Assembly (NCBI GenBank): GCA_028023455.1 | Contig: JAQFVV010000022.1 | Coordinates: 5,485,998-5,549,997, forward strand | Origin: Epiperipatus broadwayi | Lineage: Eukaryota > Onychophora > Udeonychophora > Euonychophora > Peripatidae | Reading direction: 5' to 3' | DNA: 64,000 nt | Shown: positions 46,805 to 58,539 of the stretch, in pieces | How the letters are laid out: the number at the start of each line of letters is the position of its first letter | How positions within the stretch are numbered: position 1 is the first letter of the stretch | Made by a program: the position numbers and the translations under genes | Notes under the pieces: model-generated | What the model saw: only the letters and a program-made list of their open reading frames with translations | Database searches by the model: none | What the model was told of the DNA's origin: nothing

Positions 46805-47540
46805 TACACATGATTTAAATTGAACCAGTATTCATTAGTTGTTCTGGATCATCATCTCCCACACAAATATATAATCAATCTCAGTTTATATTAAGATATC
46901 AAATCTTCAAACTTTAATGGGAAGGCTTCAATCCTTTCCTCTCTCCCATTCTTCATCCATCCATATCAATGAAAATCTGATGATAGCAAGTGCAAAATCC
47001 TTGTTTTTCCAATATTGTTCTCGTACCCATGTTGAGCGTAAGTCATTCTGACTCCTCATATCTAATTACATCTTACTTAAAGTATATATACACTAGTATT
47101 TAAATATTACAGTTTCAGCCAGAATTCTGTCACATCTTTCTTCTGTGTATTTAAATGGTATTAAGCTCTTACATATGAGAGGGCAAAATGATTTATGGTT
47201 AACATGAGCATGACAATAATATTGGGAAAGCAAGGGCTTTAAATATGCCATCATCAGATTTTCAATAAAATGGATGGCTAAAGAGTGGGAGAACGGTAAA
47301 GATTGAAACCTGTCCATTAAAATTTGAAGATTTGCTATCTTAATATAAACTAAGCATTGATTATATATATATATGGGAGGAGTTGATCCGACCCAACTGA
47401 TGAGTGCTGGTTCAGCATGAAATACACATATATTGGGAATCATTTGCTTTTTTTCACATATATGTGGTCATGTGTACTAGTTGTATAAAATGGGGTGTAC
47501 GATTGAAGGGAGTATGAAAGTCTGGATTCAAATGCTCTCT
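46805..47540. repeat. Family C foldback
   Basis: The antisense half (46,805-47,070) contains inverted forms of the blocks in the sense half (47,165-47,540): the ATCTGATGATAG-type block, AATGGGAAGG-type block, and a decayed hammerhead (about 46,812-46,850, minus, core CTAATGA, no GAAA). The sense half carries an intact motif. Confidence 0.8.
47392..47437 (+). ncRNA. Hammerhead ribozyme motif, family C, with helix III loop
   Basis: CCCAA (47,392-47,396) pairs with TTGGG (47,433-47,437), 5 bp. Core CTGATGA (47,397-47,403), helix II TGCTG/CAGCA with loop GTT and a G.T closing pair, GAAA (47,419-47,422). Helix III is ATA-CACA-TAT (47,422-47,431), a real 3-bp stem with a four-base loop, and A47432 is the cleavage base. 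This copy could fold as a single unit. Confidence 0.82.
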
Positions 47541-47559
47541 AATTACATGTAGCTTGAAT

Positions 47560-48840
47560 TGTATATGCTATACTTGTATTTAAATAAAACAAGAATAATT
47601 AAAGTAGAAAGTACAATATAATTTGTTTGCAAAATAGTAGCAGAGATTCAAAATCATACCATTAGATTATTTGGATGGAAAAATAAAGATATGGTGACTT
47701 TTTTAATGTTATAAATAAGATCTTATAACATTCAAACTAAGCAATAACTTCAAATAGCATTTTAAGTTTTGGTACAAAGATTGACTTGGAGAAAGTTAAG
47801 TCACATATCACCATTTTAGAATAAAATTTTAATTATTAAAAATGATTGAATGTAATTATGTTTTTATTGGAGAAAAATGCTAGGAATATAAATTGTTTAC
47901 TATAATATAAAGGCTTCATCAGTAATTTCTAAAGAAACTGTTAAAAAGAAAACATTGGCATTACTAATTGTTGAGAATTTGAGTGATTTTTTTTTTTGGC
48001 ATTGGGAAAACACAAATCTCAAATCCATGAGTCTTTTACTTTTTCAGTCTTATTAATAAAGTCACATACTTATATATAATATACAGAATAGTTACAAGAA
48101 GTATTGTACTATTTTAATTTATTCATTCTCAGCTTTTTTTTTTTGTTTCTTCATAAAACTTAAGTCTATGATCATATTTTAATTTTCTATTAAAACATTA
48201 AATCTTGAGACATTATTTGAAGAGTAATTATTTTATACTTTCTAAAATGAATATAATTATTGCCTAAGTTTTTGGTGCAGCAGACAAGCAGCACATTTTA
48301 AAGTCTATGAATCCAGCTTAGCTCTGTCATTCAAGTGCTTGAATTTCTTAAGAATTATTAAGCAATAAACCATTCTATTATTTATTTTTATTCAATATAA
48401 TTGTTTAAAATATAAATTTTTATTTTTGCTTTTTTTTTTTGTATTAACAAATAACTACTATTTTTATTTTAATCAATTTTTAAAAGTTATTTTGACTATC
48501 CAATAATATATATATAATTTTAAAATGTTTTTATTGAATTTGAGATCTAATGCACTAAAAAGCAAAAAATATTTTTCTTGGATCAAGTTTTAAAGTGTTA
48601 CTTTCAATAAATTAAATAATTCAAGCAATAATAGAGCATTTAGTTTGAACACAAACTGCATTTCTTGAATTAATTAATTAATGGATGACTCATGCTTTTA
48701 TTTAAAAAATACACATAATTAAAATTGTAGTCCATGAAAAAAATATTTTTGCTCTTTAATGCATAAGTCCTCAAAATAAATAAAAGCATTTTTTAAAAAT
48801 TATTTTATATATATAATAAGTGTAATAATAGTCAGGCTAA
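47560..48840. other. AT-rich stretch with a possible SINE scrap
   Basis: A weak tRNA-like segment near 48,275-48,360 (GTGCAGCAGACAAGCAG). Otherwise nothing supported. Confidence 0.35.
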
Positions 48841-48852
48841 ATGGGTTTCTAA

Positions 48853-49054
48853 GTAATCATTAAAAGCTAGTCAATACTTAGACAATATCAATAACAATCA
48901 GCAATTTCAAACTGTTGTCAAGGCAACTTCCTTATAACAATAAAGGTAAATAACAATCAACAATTTCAAACAGTTGCCTTGACAACAGTTTGAAATTGTT
49001 GGTTATTATTGATATTGGGATTATCTAAGTGTTGACTGGTTTTTAATGATTATA
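48853..49054. repeat. Hairpin repeat, ~80-bp arms
   Basis: CAATTTCAAACTGTTGTCAA (about 48,902) is the inverse of TTGACAACAGTTTGAAATTG (about 48,981). Arms extend to TAATCATTAAAAGC on the left and its complement on the right. Part of the left arm is also repeated directly just before the right arm. Confidence 0.9.
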
Positions 49055-49059
49055 TATTG

Positions 49060-51160
49060 TAACGATCTGGATTTAAAGAGCTTAATGTAATCTGAACTAC
49101 AGGGCGCCACTAGGCATTTGAACCTAGAAAATTTATAAAGTAGGCATATACGTAAGTCCCAAAAAAAATAAATTTTTTTTTAATTTTATATATTTTGATT
49201 CCGGTCGTTAGCCCATTGTAACTAGCTCAGTGGAATAGCAGAGATTTATATTTTATAATTTAGTTTGGTCAGATAGGAATCTATTTCTATTTTTTTTTTA
49301 AATATAGAAAGTTTTTAATTTAATGTTCATGAATTATCTAAAGTTCTTACGGTTTTAAAAGGTCTATAATCTCTTATTTTTTTGTAATGGAAGGTGTTAA
49401 TTCCCACGAAGTCATAAGGAGATCGGTGTGCAGTTAACCATTGGTCTTTTATGGTTGATGGTATTCTTTGGACCTTGATGTCCTGTGGTCCACAATATTG
49501 GAAAATGATGTTTCATTTTTTTGAACAACTGAAGGATTTGAAAGTGCATCTTTCAATCCCTTCTCCTCCAACCCTCTCCAACTTAACACATATCTGTCAT
49601 CTTGTAATAACTCTAATAATTTCCAAACTTTTCTTTTTATATTAATTTTAAGGATTCAATTGACATTACGTCATCAATGATGATGATCCTTCCATTGAGG
49701 TCCGATTTCCCTGATGGATTTCTTTCATTGGCCATTCTGTTCCTATTGCTTTTCCTCTCCTATCTGACCATTGCTTATACATTTTAAATGCCCAAGGGCT
49801 AGTTTATATTTAACTAATTAAAACAATCATTTCCATTTTCTGATTAATTAATGTGTTTTCCAAACTTAAAGATATATTTTTATCACTAAATCTTTTTGAG
49901 TTTTTGTTTTTAAAATACCTTTTCTATTTTTAATAAAGTTTTATTTGAATAATTTTTTTTCATCTGTGCGATTTTATATATATATATATGAGTTTAGTAT
50001 AGAATTTTAATTTTCAATTTTTAATTCTTAAAAAAAAAAAAAAAAGTTTTATTTGCGAACTTTTATTTTTTTCATGTTTAATAAAAAAAAATAATGTAAC
50101 AACATCTGTGCCCATTACAAAATACATATTATTTTTCAGTGTTTAGTGTTAAATTATTTTCTTTCAAAAATACACATTTACTTTAACCCTGAAATTTTGG
50201 ATTGTCATCTATACCATATGCATGTACAAAATTTGAAGAAAGTTCTTATAGCAGATTTTCTTTGGAAATTTTACATAAACAATATAAAAAAAAATTAAGA
50301 TTTCATCTTTCTTTTATTTTTCTTTCTATCATAATTATTTTCTTTTTATTTTAATTAACTGCAGATGATCCTAAAAAAAAATTATGAAATTAAATGATGT
50401 TGTTTAAAAACTAATTACAAGATTTTTGCTTTTATTAAGGCAGTCTTTTAAAACAAGCAACTTTAGCATAAACAATCCAATTAAGATTTCTTCTTCACAT
50501 TAAAAGAAAGTATATACTTAAAACATATTACTTGGACAATTGTGCATGATTTAAAACTTATTAAATTGATCTGAAGTGGCACCTGACAACAGTATTAAAC
50601 AAGATAACCAATATTGCCTTGTTATTTTGCAAACTATTTAAACAAATGCACAAAATTTGAAGGAAAGCCATTCAGTAAAATATTTTAAAAATCAGCTACA
50701 TAATTTGACTCAAATAAACAAAAGACTTAAGTTAAATAAAAGTGTCTAATAAATAATCTCCCCTTCATGGTCTGATTCTGTGATAAAATGGCAGATTTGG
50801 ACTCAAGGGCCCATGGATATGGGCCATCTCTTTCACTTCCAATGTTTAGATTTTGTATGAATTTTAAATAATAAACTACTTGATTATTTTTTAAATAATC
50901 TGTTAATTTTCATATTTTTATATGACAAATGGTAGAAGTTAAATTAATACAGAAAGTTTGAAAAAAGTATGTACTTAACAATACTAAATTCATAAAATAA
51001 GCAAAAAAGAAAGATCATGTGATTTTTGTACACTTATTTTTTTTTTTAAAAATTTAAAAATGTATATATTATATCTTTTTGATTACTCACAGAAGTCTAT
51101 TCATTTAAGTTTCTAGTTTTAAAGTCTATATTAAGCCAATAAATATCACATGATCACCAT
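49060..51160. other. Mostly AT-rich; a less AT-rich block at 49,380-49,760
   Basis: The block 49,380-49,760 has scattered coding-like pieces on the minus strand (for example IKDQWLTAHRSPYDFVGIN), but no family is recognised. A weak tRNA-like A box TAGCTCAGTGGAATAGCAGAG-like piece sits near 49,220. The rest has no supported feature. Confidence 0.35.
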
Positions 51161-51164
51161 TTCT

Positions 51165-51430
51165 TATGCTTGATTATAACTGTTATTAAAACAGGAAAAA
51201 CTCTCTATATGTATTCCCACTCAGTGCAAGCCAGAGTAATCAATGGATGCCAGAAGGATCCTCACTGATGAAGGTCATAAGCCAGAAACTAGTCTGGGGA
51301 TATTGGATGAGTAAACACTAGATGGGGATTTTATGCATAAGCCTTCTGGCATCCATTGATTACTCTGGCTTGCATTGAGTGGCAAAACGTATAGAGAGTT
51401 TTGTCTGGTTTAAAGTCTATATTGGAAAAT
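51165..51430 (+). repeat. Family A foldback with intact hammerhead
   Basis: The ends are inverted: TAAAACAGGAAAAACTCTCT (51,188) with AGAGAGTTTTGTCTGGTTT (about 51,393), and GCCAGAGTAATCAATGGATG (51,229) with CATCCATTGATTACTCTGGC (about 51,351). The central part holds the motif at 51,259-51,300. About 260 bp, compact, no coding capacity. Confidence 0.88.
51259..51300 (+). ncRNA. Hammerhead ribozyme motif, family A, reference copy
   Basis: TCCTCA (51,259-51,264) pairs with TGGGGA (51,295-51,300), six pairs including one wobble. Core CTGATGA (51,265-51,271) and GAAA (51,285-51,288). Helix II is short: GGT/GCC with loop CATAA and an A.A mismatch at its base. Helix III is palindromic ACTAGT (51,288-51,293), and C51294 follows as the canonical GUC cleavage site. 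Every conserved core base is present; the weak point is helix II. Confidence 0.78.
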
Positions 51431-51439
51431 TTTTTAAGT

Positions 51440-51950
51440 AATTAATTATTTGACTTTTTAAGCCAATAAACATTACATGACCACCACTTCATTGTTGACA
51501 TAAAAATATACACTGTGTGTTAATTTATATTTTTAAATAAGCATGCCAGGTACATAAGTCTGTAATGAAGTGATAATGCAGTAATAAAAGTAATATAAAT
51601 TTGTCTACATAACAGAATCAAAAAAATCCTAAGATGTTATTCATACTTTGGATCAAGAAAGAATCTAAGAATGTAAGGATTATTTGTAGTGAATAAAAGT
51701 GATAGGAAACAGAAAATAAAAGCATGGATTATAAATAACAGATTCATGATAAACTGAAATTCTAGATATTTAGCTAAATGTGATGCAATTAATGAATTAA
51801 TGTAGTTTTTCTAACATTGGCATTATGAAGGAAAAGCTCCAAACCAAAAATGCAATTAATGGTGTAATTAATAAGTATTTTTGAAATATTTGCTCCATGC
51901 ACAAAGCAGTTACAATAATATATAAATTACTGCTTTAATAATATCATACT
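51440..51950. other. AT-rich stretch, no gene seen
   Basis: Only the end of a family A flank (CCAATAAACATTACATGACC, about 51,462) is recognised. Confidence 0.4.
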
Positions 51951-51954
51951 TTAC

Positions 51955-52325
51955 ATACATATAATGAGTATGCTAATATCTCTAAACAAGCTTTTCTGAT
52001 AAGTGCTAAAGCTATTAATATATGGAGCATCTGAACTTAGTTCAGTCCCATATGGCTATTTAAGTTAGATAGCTGGATTTGAAGACATATACATGTCTAA
52101 AAATGTCAGATTTTCACTTAATAGTTAAGTATTAGATAAATTCTGCATTTGAATTGGTATTTTGGATCTAATGTCTAAATATCCTAGTGTTATTGAGGGG
52201 AGCCATCTGCTCGAAACTGGTTTAGGAATAGGACAATTTTAGATGAGATTTTAAATGGTTTCTCTTCTAGCATTTATCAGAAAAGCTTGTTTAGAGCTAT
52301 TAACATATTCATTATATTACATCTG
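51955..52325. repeat. Family B foldback, diverged
   Basis: AAACAAGCTTTTCTGATAA (51,984) is inverse to TTATCAGAAAAGCTTGTTT (about 52,275). The middle shares a CATATGGCTATTTAAGTTAG-like region with the inverse of 5,95x-5,995. A decayed hammerhead lies at about 52,192-52,232: helix II GAGC/GCTC and GAAAC are good, but the first core strand is TTGAGGG. Confidence 0.75.
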
Positions 52326-52414
52326 TAGTACAAGCCTAATAAGTTAAGATGTGATATATGACTTGATTTTCTTACTATATAGATATAAGTGTAATCTCAA
52401 GCTATCAAAAAATT

Positions 52415-52627
52415 CTAGGAAAAGCTATCAAGCAATTTTTTTTCAATGAATGAAAAAATATTCAGTAGGATAAAAATTATATAATATGAAAATAATTTCT
52501 TATTTGAAAAAGTAAACGAAAGTTTCTCCATTACTGTTTTAAAAATTTGTAAATATGAAGTATGTCTATAAAAATATTTGTTATCAAAATAAAACAAAAT
52601 GAATGATTTCTCCATTCCATCATCCAA
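52415..52627 (-). other. AT-rich frame, not called as gene
   Basis: A 70-codon minus-strand frame, rich in F, I, K, L and S, lies between repeats. No motif, so I treat it as chance. Confidence 0.2.
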
Positions 52628-52649
52628 ATATAAATACTGGAATTAAACT

Positions 52650-53215
52650 GAAAAAAGCAATTCTCTCCATACAGTAGTGCTACATAATCCAAACCATAGT
52701 AATCAATGAATGCAAGAAGGTTTGTGCGTCAAAATCCTATCTAGTGCCTACTCATCTAATATTCCTGACTAGTTTCTGGCTTATAGATTTCATCAGTGAA
52801 GAACTTTGGATCTAAAAGTACTGCACCTAGATATCTGGATTTAATGCAACCTTCCAGCAGCCACTTTTTACCATTTTAGTTAAACTATAAAGCTGTGGGC
52901 CCAAAATGAAAATACACTAATATTTAACCACTAAACATCATATGATCACTGTTTCTTATGCTTGCTTAAGCTGTTAAAACATGCAAAACTCTCCACATAG
53001 TAGTGCCACTCAGTGCAAGCCAGAGATACTATGATCTAGGTGCAGTATTCTCAGATCCAAGGCTTCTCACTGATGAAAGCCACAATGTAGAAACTAGTCT
53101 GGAGATATTGGATGAGTAAGTATTAGGTAGGGAATTTATGCACAAACTTTTTTGCATCCGTTGATTACTCTGGCTTGCACTGAATGGCACTATTGTATGG
53201 AGAGTTTTACACTAA
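52650..53215. repeat. Family A inverted pair with two hammerhead motifs
   Basis: Antisense half: core TCATCAG 52,790-52,796 and TTTC 52,773-52,776 (so CTGATGA and GAAA on the minus strand), with palindrome ACTAGT but a weakened helix I. Sense half: CTGATGA 53,070-53,076, GAAA 53,090-53,093, ACTAGTC, TGGAGA; helix I has one mismatch and helix II is poor. Both keep all core bases. Confidence 0.78.
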
Positions 53216-53364
53216 TATTTTCTAACTGAATATTTTTTTTATTTAAGCTCATTCACTTGTTTATTTATATAGACCTGAACTCAATTCTATATCTATATAT
53301 ATCTGATGTCTTTGGTTTTTAATAATCATAATTAGCATCATTCTTTAGCCAAGAATGGTATTAA

Positions 53365-54350
53365 TCCAGTAAAACATCTCATGATTAGCATTTCTTATGT
53401 TTACATAAGCTGTTAAAACTGTGGAAAACACTCACCATTCAGTAGTGCCACCTGATGCAAGTCTTAGTAATCAATGAATGCTAGAAGGTTTGTGCATCCA
53501 AATCCTTATCTAACTCATCCAATATCTCCAGACTAGTTTTTAGTCTGTATATTTTATCAGTGAGGAGTCTTGGATCCAAGAGCATTGCATCTAGATAATT
53601 GGATTTAATCTTAATTTGTTCCTTTATTGCATTGCCTTAATTAATTAATGACTCCATTTTTTATAAAAATCTTTATTCTTTGTACAATGCTTACATAAAA
53701 CTCATCAATATCAACAGTTTCTATTGCCCCTGCAATCTTCTTCAGAACTTTTTAAAACTTCTTTAAGTTCTGAAGAAGATTGCAGGGGCAATCAAAACTG
53801 TTGATGTTGATGGGTGTTATGTAAGCATTGTACAAAGAATAAAGATTTTTATAAAAAATGGAGTAATTAATATTTGGATTTAATGCAATTCTCTAAGAGC
53901 TGTAAGAACTAGTGATCATGTGATGTTTTAATGGTTTAATACTAATCCTGACTAAAGAATGATGTGACTATGGATATCAAAAAACCAAAAAAAATGTATA
54001 GTTACTAAACTAGGTTTAGATCTGTATGACAATTACAAGTGAATCACGTTGCATTGAAAGCAGTATTAAGTTTTCACTTTGGATTCATGGCTTTATAGTT
54101 AACTAAAAATGTAAAAGGTGACTTCTAGAGGGTTGCATTAGATCAAAATAGCTAGATGCAGTGATCTGAAATTCAAGGCTCCTCACTGATAATGCCACAA
54201 ACTAGAAACTAGTCTGGAGATATTGGATGAGTAGGTGCTAGATAAGGACTTTGATGCGCAAATTTTCTGGCATTCACTAATTAATATAGCTTGTACTATG
54301 TGGCGCTACTGTTTTAACAGTTTGTGTAAGCATAAGAACATGATATTTTA
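53365..54350. repeat. Family A inverted pair split by a nested hairpin
   Basis: The antisense half (53,365-53,620) and sense half (54,060-54,350) carry decayed cores: CTGATAA with AAAA (minus, about 53,522-53,566) and CTGATAATG with GAAA (plus, about 54,187-54,230). Between them is the hairpin 53,655-53,862. Confidence 0.75.
53655..53862. repeat. Near-perfect hairpin, CTGAAGA family
   Basis: About 100-bp arms: AAAAATCTTTATTCTTTGTA (53,662) is inverse to TACAAAGAATAAAGATTTTT (about 53,833). The arms contain CTGAAGA, ATTGC/GCAAT and GAAA (left, minus) or AAAA (right). The arms are far better matched than the surrounding family A halves, so this is a younger insertion. A relative is at 3,100-3,440. 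Confidence 0.92.
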
Positions 54351-54359
54351 GTGGTAAAA

Positions 54360-54815
54360 TAAAAACCCTGCCAAAGTAAAAATTTTCATTAGAAGTAACA
54401 GAATGTTCAGCAAAAACGGATTTTAGCAAATATAGATTTAAAACTATCTACAAAATATTGCAATTTATTATATAAATGTTCATATTCATGAATTCTCTTT
54501 TCTAATGCACATTTTGACTCACTAGTGTAACTGGATGTGCATTGTCAAATCATTTTATAAATAATATTATATTTGTTGATTTCATCAACAGCATCCTTTC
54601 CATTAATAATTAATTTATACATATATGAAAGAAGAAAAATATTTAAGAGACAACATGAATTTCATTATTGTATATCAATAAGTGCAGTATGATTACATCA
54701 TTAGTTTTTCCCCATTTTAATGTTGAATTTAATATTAAACTGGTAGATTAATTGTTAATGAAAAGAATGACTTACATGCCATAAGCTGACTATAGCTATT
54801 ACTTACTTTTTATGT
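54360..54815. other. AT-rich stretch, no gene seen
   Basis: A diverged GIY-YIG-like antisense trace (near 54,500-54,560, TGTAACTGGATGTGCATT region) may be present, but it is too weak to call. Confidence 0.3.
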
Positions 54816-54819
54816 TGAT

Positions 54820-55015
54820 ATAATGATTGCTGGTTTAGCATGAAATATGTATATTGGTGATTATTTATCTTTTCAACATTTATGTGTTCAAGTGTATCAG
54901 TGTTATGAGATAGAGTGGATGAGTGGTGGGTCGTGTGAAAGTCTGTGCTCATATACCCTATATATTACATATATAGACACAGGTATATAAGAAGCCTGTG
55001 TTTCAGTTATAATGA
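54820..55015 (+). repeat. Family C 3' half with truncated hammerhead
   Basis: Begins inside the motif (ATAATGA instead of CTGATGA, then TGCTG/TAGCA, GAAA, ATATGTATA, TTGGT) and continues to TGCTCATATACCCTATATAT and ACAGGTATATAAGAAGCCTG. Helix I lacks its first strand, so it is not functional. Confidence 0.75.
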
Positions 55016-55019
55016 ATAT

Positions 55020-57890
55020 TGTAAAATTTATTACGGAGTTTTTACTTACATATGTATATAACATTCTTAGATAAAAAGGAAATAAAAATAAATATACTTT
55101 AAATATTCCACGTCAGGAAGATCTGTCCAACAATCTCTCATAGAGAAAATTTCACATAAATTATTCACCATGCTTTATATTTGCTGAAAAGTAATTGTTT
55201 TGAATGGATTCCATATTTCTTTTATACTCTGAGAATAGCTACATATTCAGTGTTCAAACAATACTGGATGGTTAATCGAGTTGATTCTAAATTATCTAAG
55301 TGAAAAAAAAAAAAATTATAAATTTGATTAGAATCTAAAAACATTTTTAAGTTTTAGTGAGCCTACATTTAAACCTAGATTATAGATAAAAGACAAATAT
55401 ACTATAAGTATATTATAAAAGCTTCATATTTACAAAGTGTACTAAGAAAAGATATACATCTACTTTTTTTAATATATACATAAAACAAGAGCCCTAACAC
55501 TGAGGGCCCCATGCACATTGTCTTGATTTGTCTCGCGAGAGTTCTTGCTATTGACATACACATGCGTCAACAAAAAATATAAACTACAGTACTATATTAT
55601 GCTTTTATCTAAGTCTATTCTTTGAAATTAAATTATTTATTTTAACTTTTTGCTTCATACAAATATTTCTTATTGATCTTCTTTCTTCCAAACTTTTTTT
55701 TTGTCGCTTCGATATATCCATTAGTATGTCTCCATTTTATTCTTTCCAATGCTTTCAGTCTACTAATCCCCTAATGGAGATTACGTTTTAAAACGTTAAG
55801 TGAAATTTGTGAAATTAAACTGAAAATCCAATACTATGCACTAAAGATTACGAGAAAATAATATTTATAATGTAAAATAGTTAGTGATCTTTAACATTAG
55901 TTGGAATTAACTGTTTACATTATTATAACTTTTCATGTCTGCTGTGTTTGATTTTCTTTTTTATTGTCTCGTGAAGTTTTAACTTTAAATAAAAGCTGTT
56001 TTTTAGAACAAAAAAAACGACAACATAAACTAAACTATTTTAATTTTATTTATTTTTTTCGTATAAGGTATATTTTATTCAACAATGCATCTTAACAAAT
56101 CGATTGCCAATTACAAGATAATTTATATAAAATGTATATAAATTAATAGTTTAGCTCTGATTATATATGTAATTACATGGTGCTCGTAGATTTATACATT
56201 GAAACAAAACGCGCAAATTGGAGTTAATATCCTTTTACATAATTAAGATAATTTATAGTAAACGATTTTTTTTTGCCCAAATATTCCGTTACAAATTATC
56301 TTATAATAAACTGATTATATATGGGAAAACGGTAGTGGGACTTACTAATGAGGATATTGACAATATTTATGTAAAATAATAAAATCATTTTGGTTAAGAG
56401 AAAATTATATTTTATTTGTAAATGGAAAAAAATATGATTCTTTTTCTGTTTTATTCAACATCAGCATTTTAAAAAGGTATTTATTCCACAACGATCTATC
56501 ATAAATTTGATTTATCAATTAACTTTGAATGTGACACCATATCCCTATTCCTTAATCTCTGAATACGTGAACATAGCACTATTATCTAGTGTCCATTATT
56601 TAATCAAGCTTACAGCAGATAGCTGTAAAGAAAGTGAATTATTCCTAATTGGAGAAAGTAAAAAATAATGTGGCAGATAGCTATATATTTCCACAATGTT
56701 AATGCAGAAATTATTATACTATTGATCTATTTGCTTAATTTAAAGGAATATATATTATTTAGTTATAAAAATGTCATCTTCTTGCATATTTTGATATATT
56801 CTTGCACTATCACGCTTTCAACTGACTTATATTTTAAACAAGCATAGATATTTCAAAATGTCCATTTTTTTAAATAAATAAATCATTAATCACTCATTTA
56901 TAAATTTTATTTATATATAAGTGCTTTATTTATTAATCACATTGAGATTAGTGAGTTCTTTTTGTTTCCACATTCACAAAAGTTTTTTTTTATCATGTAT
57001 AAATTATGAGAGATATTAATATGATTATTATATCCTATCAACTAAATGATTATGTTTTAATGATTTGATTTGCAAGGCTTCCTAAAGATATAAACCTAAT
57101 AGTGATGGTATCTTCATCAGAGTTATTGCTAGTCATACTCTTCTTCTTTCGGTATCAATCATTTTTCTAAACATTATACAATTATTTAATAAATTATCAT
57201 CTTATAATACAACCAAAATAAATCAATTTAACCTGATAATTGAGTTTAAAGTAAGAATTCAAAGCTGGTCTGTTTATATAATCATCTGATAATTTTTTAC
57301 ACTGTTTGTGAAATTCTCAAAAGTCTTTTTCACTAAATTTTTAAGAATTTTATCTTCATTTATAGATACATTTCTGCATATAAATCCTTTTCTCCCTTGT
57401 ATGGTTTTTATTTTATGCATGTTTGAATAAATAAAACATTTTTATCTACAAGTAGGATTTTTTTTTAAAAAAAAAAAATCTAATTTGTTGCTAAATCAAA
57501 ACAATGTTGTCTCATTATACGGCAATTCATTTTATAATGAGTATCCTATAATTTGGTATCTATGAATATTTTTTCTAATATAGTTCTAAGCGTTTTATAG
57601 CAAAAGTAAGATTCTATTATGAGAATGGATGAAAGTAATGAGTTATTAATAAGTTATTAGATAAAATAAAATAAATTTTGACTTCTGTTTATTAATATAT
57701 TTTGATATCAGTTTATTAATATATTATTGGCAGTTAAGATATTTCAAAGGCTCATTTATTTATTTTTTACATATATGCCTATTATGTTAACTTTTCAAAA
57801 GTTGACTTGATTGGAGTTGATAAACTTGTAATACTATTTTATAAAGATGACTACTTTTCTGTGTCTATTCTAGAATCATCTACCATTAAG
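55020..57890. other. AT-rich stretch, few CpG-bearing sites
   Basis: Contains the palindrome TCTCGCGAGA (55,531-55,540), listed separately. No open frame, repeat or RNA gene supported. Confidence 0.4.
55531..55540. promoter_or_regulatory. TCTCGCGAGA palindrome
   Basis: An exact match to the 10-bp element bound by BANP in vertebrate CpG-island promoters. It lies in a slightly less AT-rich patch (55,490-55,570, with GAGGGCCCC). In this AT-rich DNA a chance match is unlikely but possible. No gene is visible next to it. Confidence 0.3.
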
Positions 57891-57899
57891 CTTAAGTTA

Positions 57900-58170
57900 T
57901 CAACAGCTACCAGATTATAATGCAATATGATGTATATCTTAGTAAATGGTGATAAAGCATTATGTCATCCATACTAGCATATTGACCTGCAATGCTCATT
58001 ATATGAAGTTCAAATCTGAATCGTGATTTTTTTTTTCAGATAACTTACAATTTAAAACAACTCTAGCTGTTTTCTTTCAAATAGTGAGACCCTAACTAAT
58101 CCTGATAGCCTTTCAATGAATAAATGAAAATAAGTATTTCAGTAAAAGATAAAGGACCAGATTAATCTAA
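57900..58170 (+). mobile_element. Weak tRNA-derived SINE-like fragment
   Basis: AAGTTCAAATCTGAATC (about 58,007) resembles a B box, and the tail part resembles the 10.9-kb SINE loosely. The A box is poor. Confidence 0.35.
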
Positions 58171-58224
58171 AATTTGTCAGATAATGAACAAATAATGTGG
58201 TCAACCTTCAGTACTAGCAACAAA

Positions 58225-58530
58225 TTCCTATAGTTGAATGACTCAGTTGATTACAGCATTACCTTAAAATTCAATATTCAAGAATCTAAATGTCTAGATT
58301 CAATTTCCATGCTAGTACTGCCACTGGTCAGCCAGCAATAACTGAAGAAGAGAGGAAAATACCACTCGAAACATTCTACATATACCAACCATTGTGCTAT
58401 TACAGTTGAATGTAATTGTATAATTTAAATAAAGTTGTTTTTTAAAGATATTCAAAACTTAATATCAGATAATGGAAATAGTCCAACATATAAATACAAC
58501 AAAAATACCATTATCACAAACCTTTAGGAA
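58225..58530 (+). mobile_element. tRNA-headed SINE with CTGAAGA tail, solo copy
   Basis: A box-like GACTCAGTTGATTACAGCAT (58,241-58,260) and B box-like AGATTCAATTTCC (58,297-58,309) are followed by AGTACTGCCACTGG, then ACTGAAGAAGAGAGG...CCACTCGAAAC, then ATTTAAATAAAG. The second copy type lies at 59,861-60,416. Confidence 0.7.
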
Positions 58531-58539
58531 AATATTACT

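Noticed and set aside
49210-49240. tRNA gene near 49.22 kb
   Set aside because: Only an A box-like stretch; no B box in phase and no cloverleaf.
57100-57125. Possible antisense hammerhead (TCTTCATCAGAG)
   Set aside because: CTGATGA is present on the minus strand but there is no GAAA at the right distance and no helix pairing.
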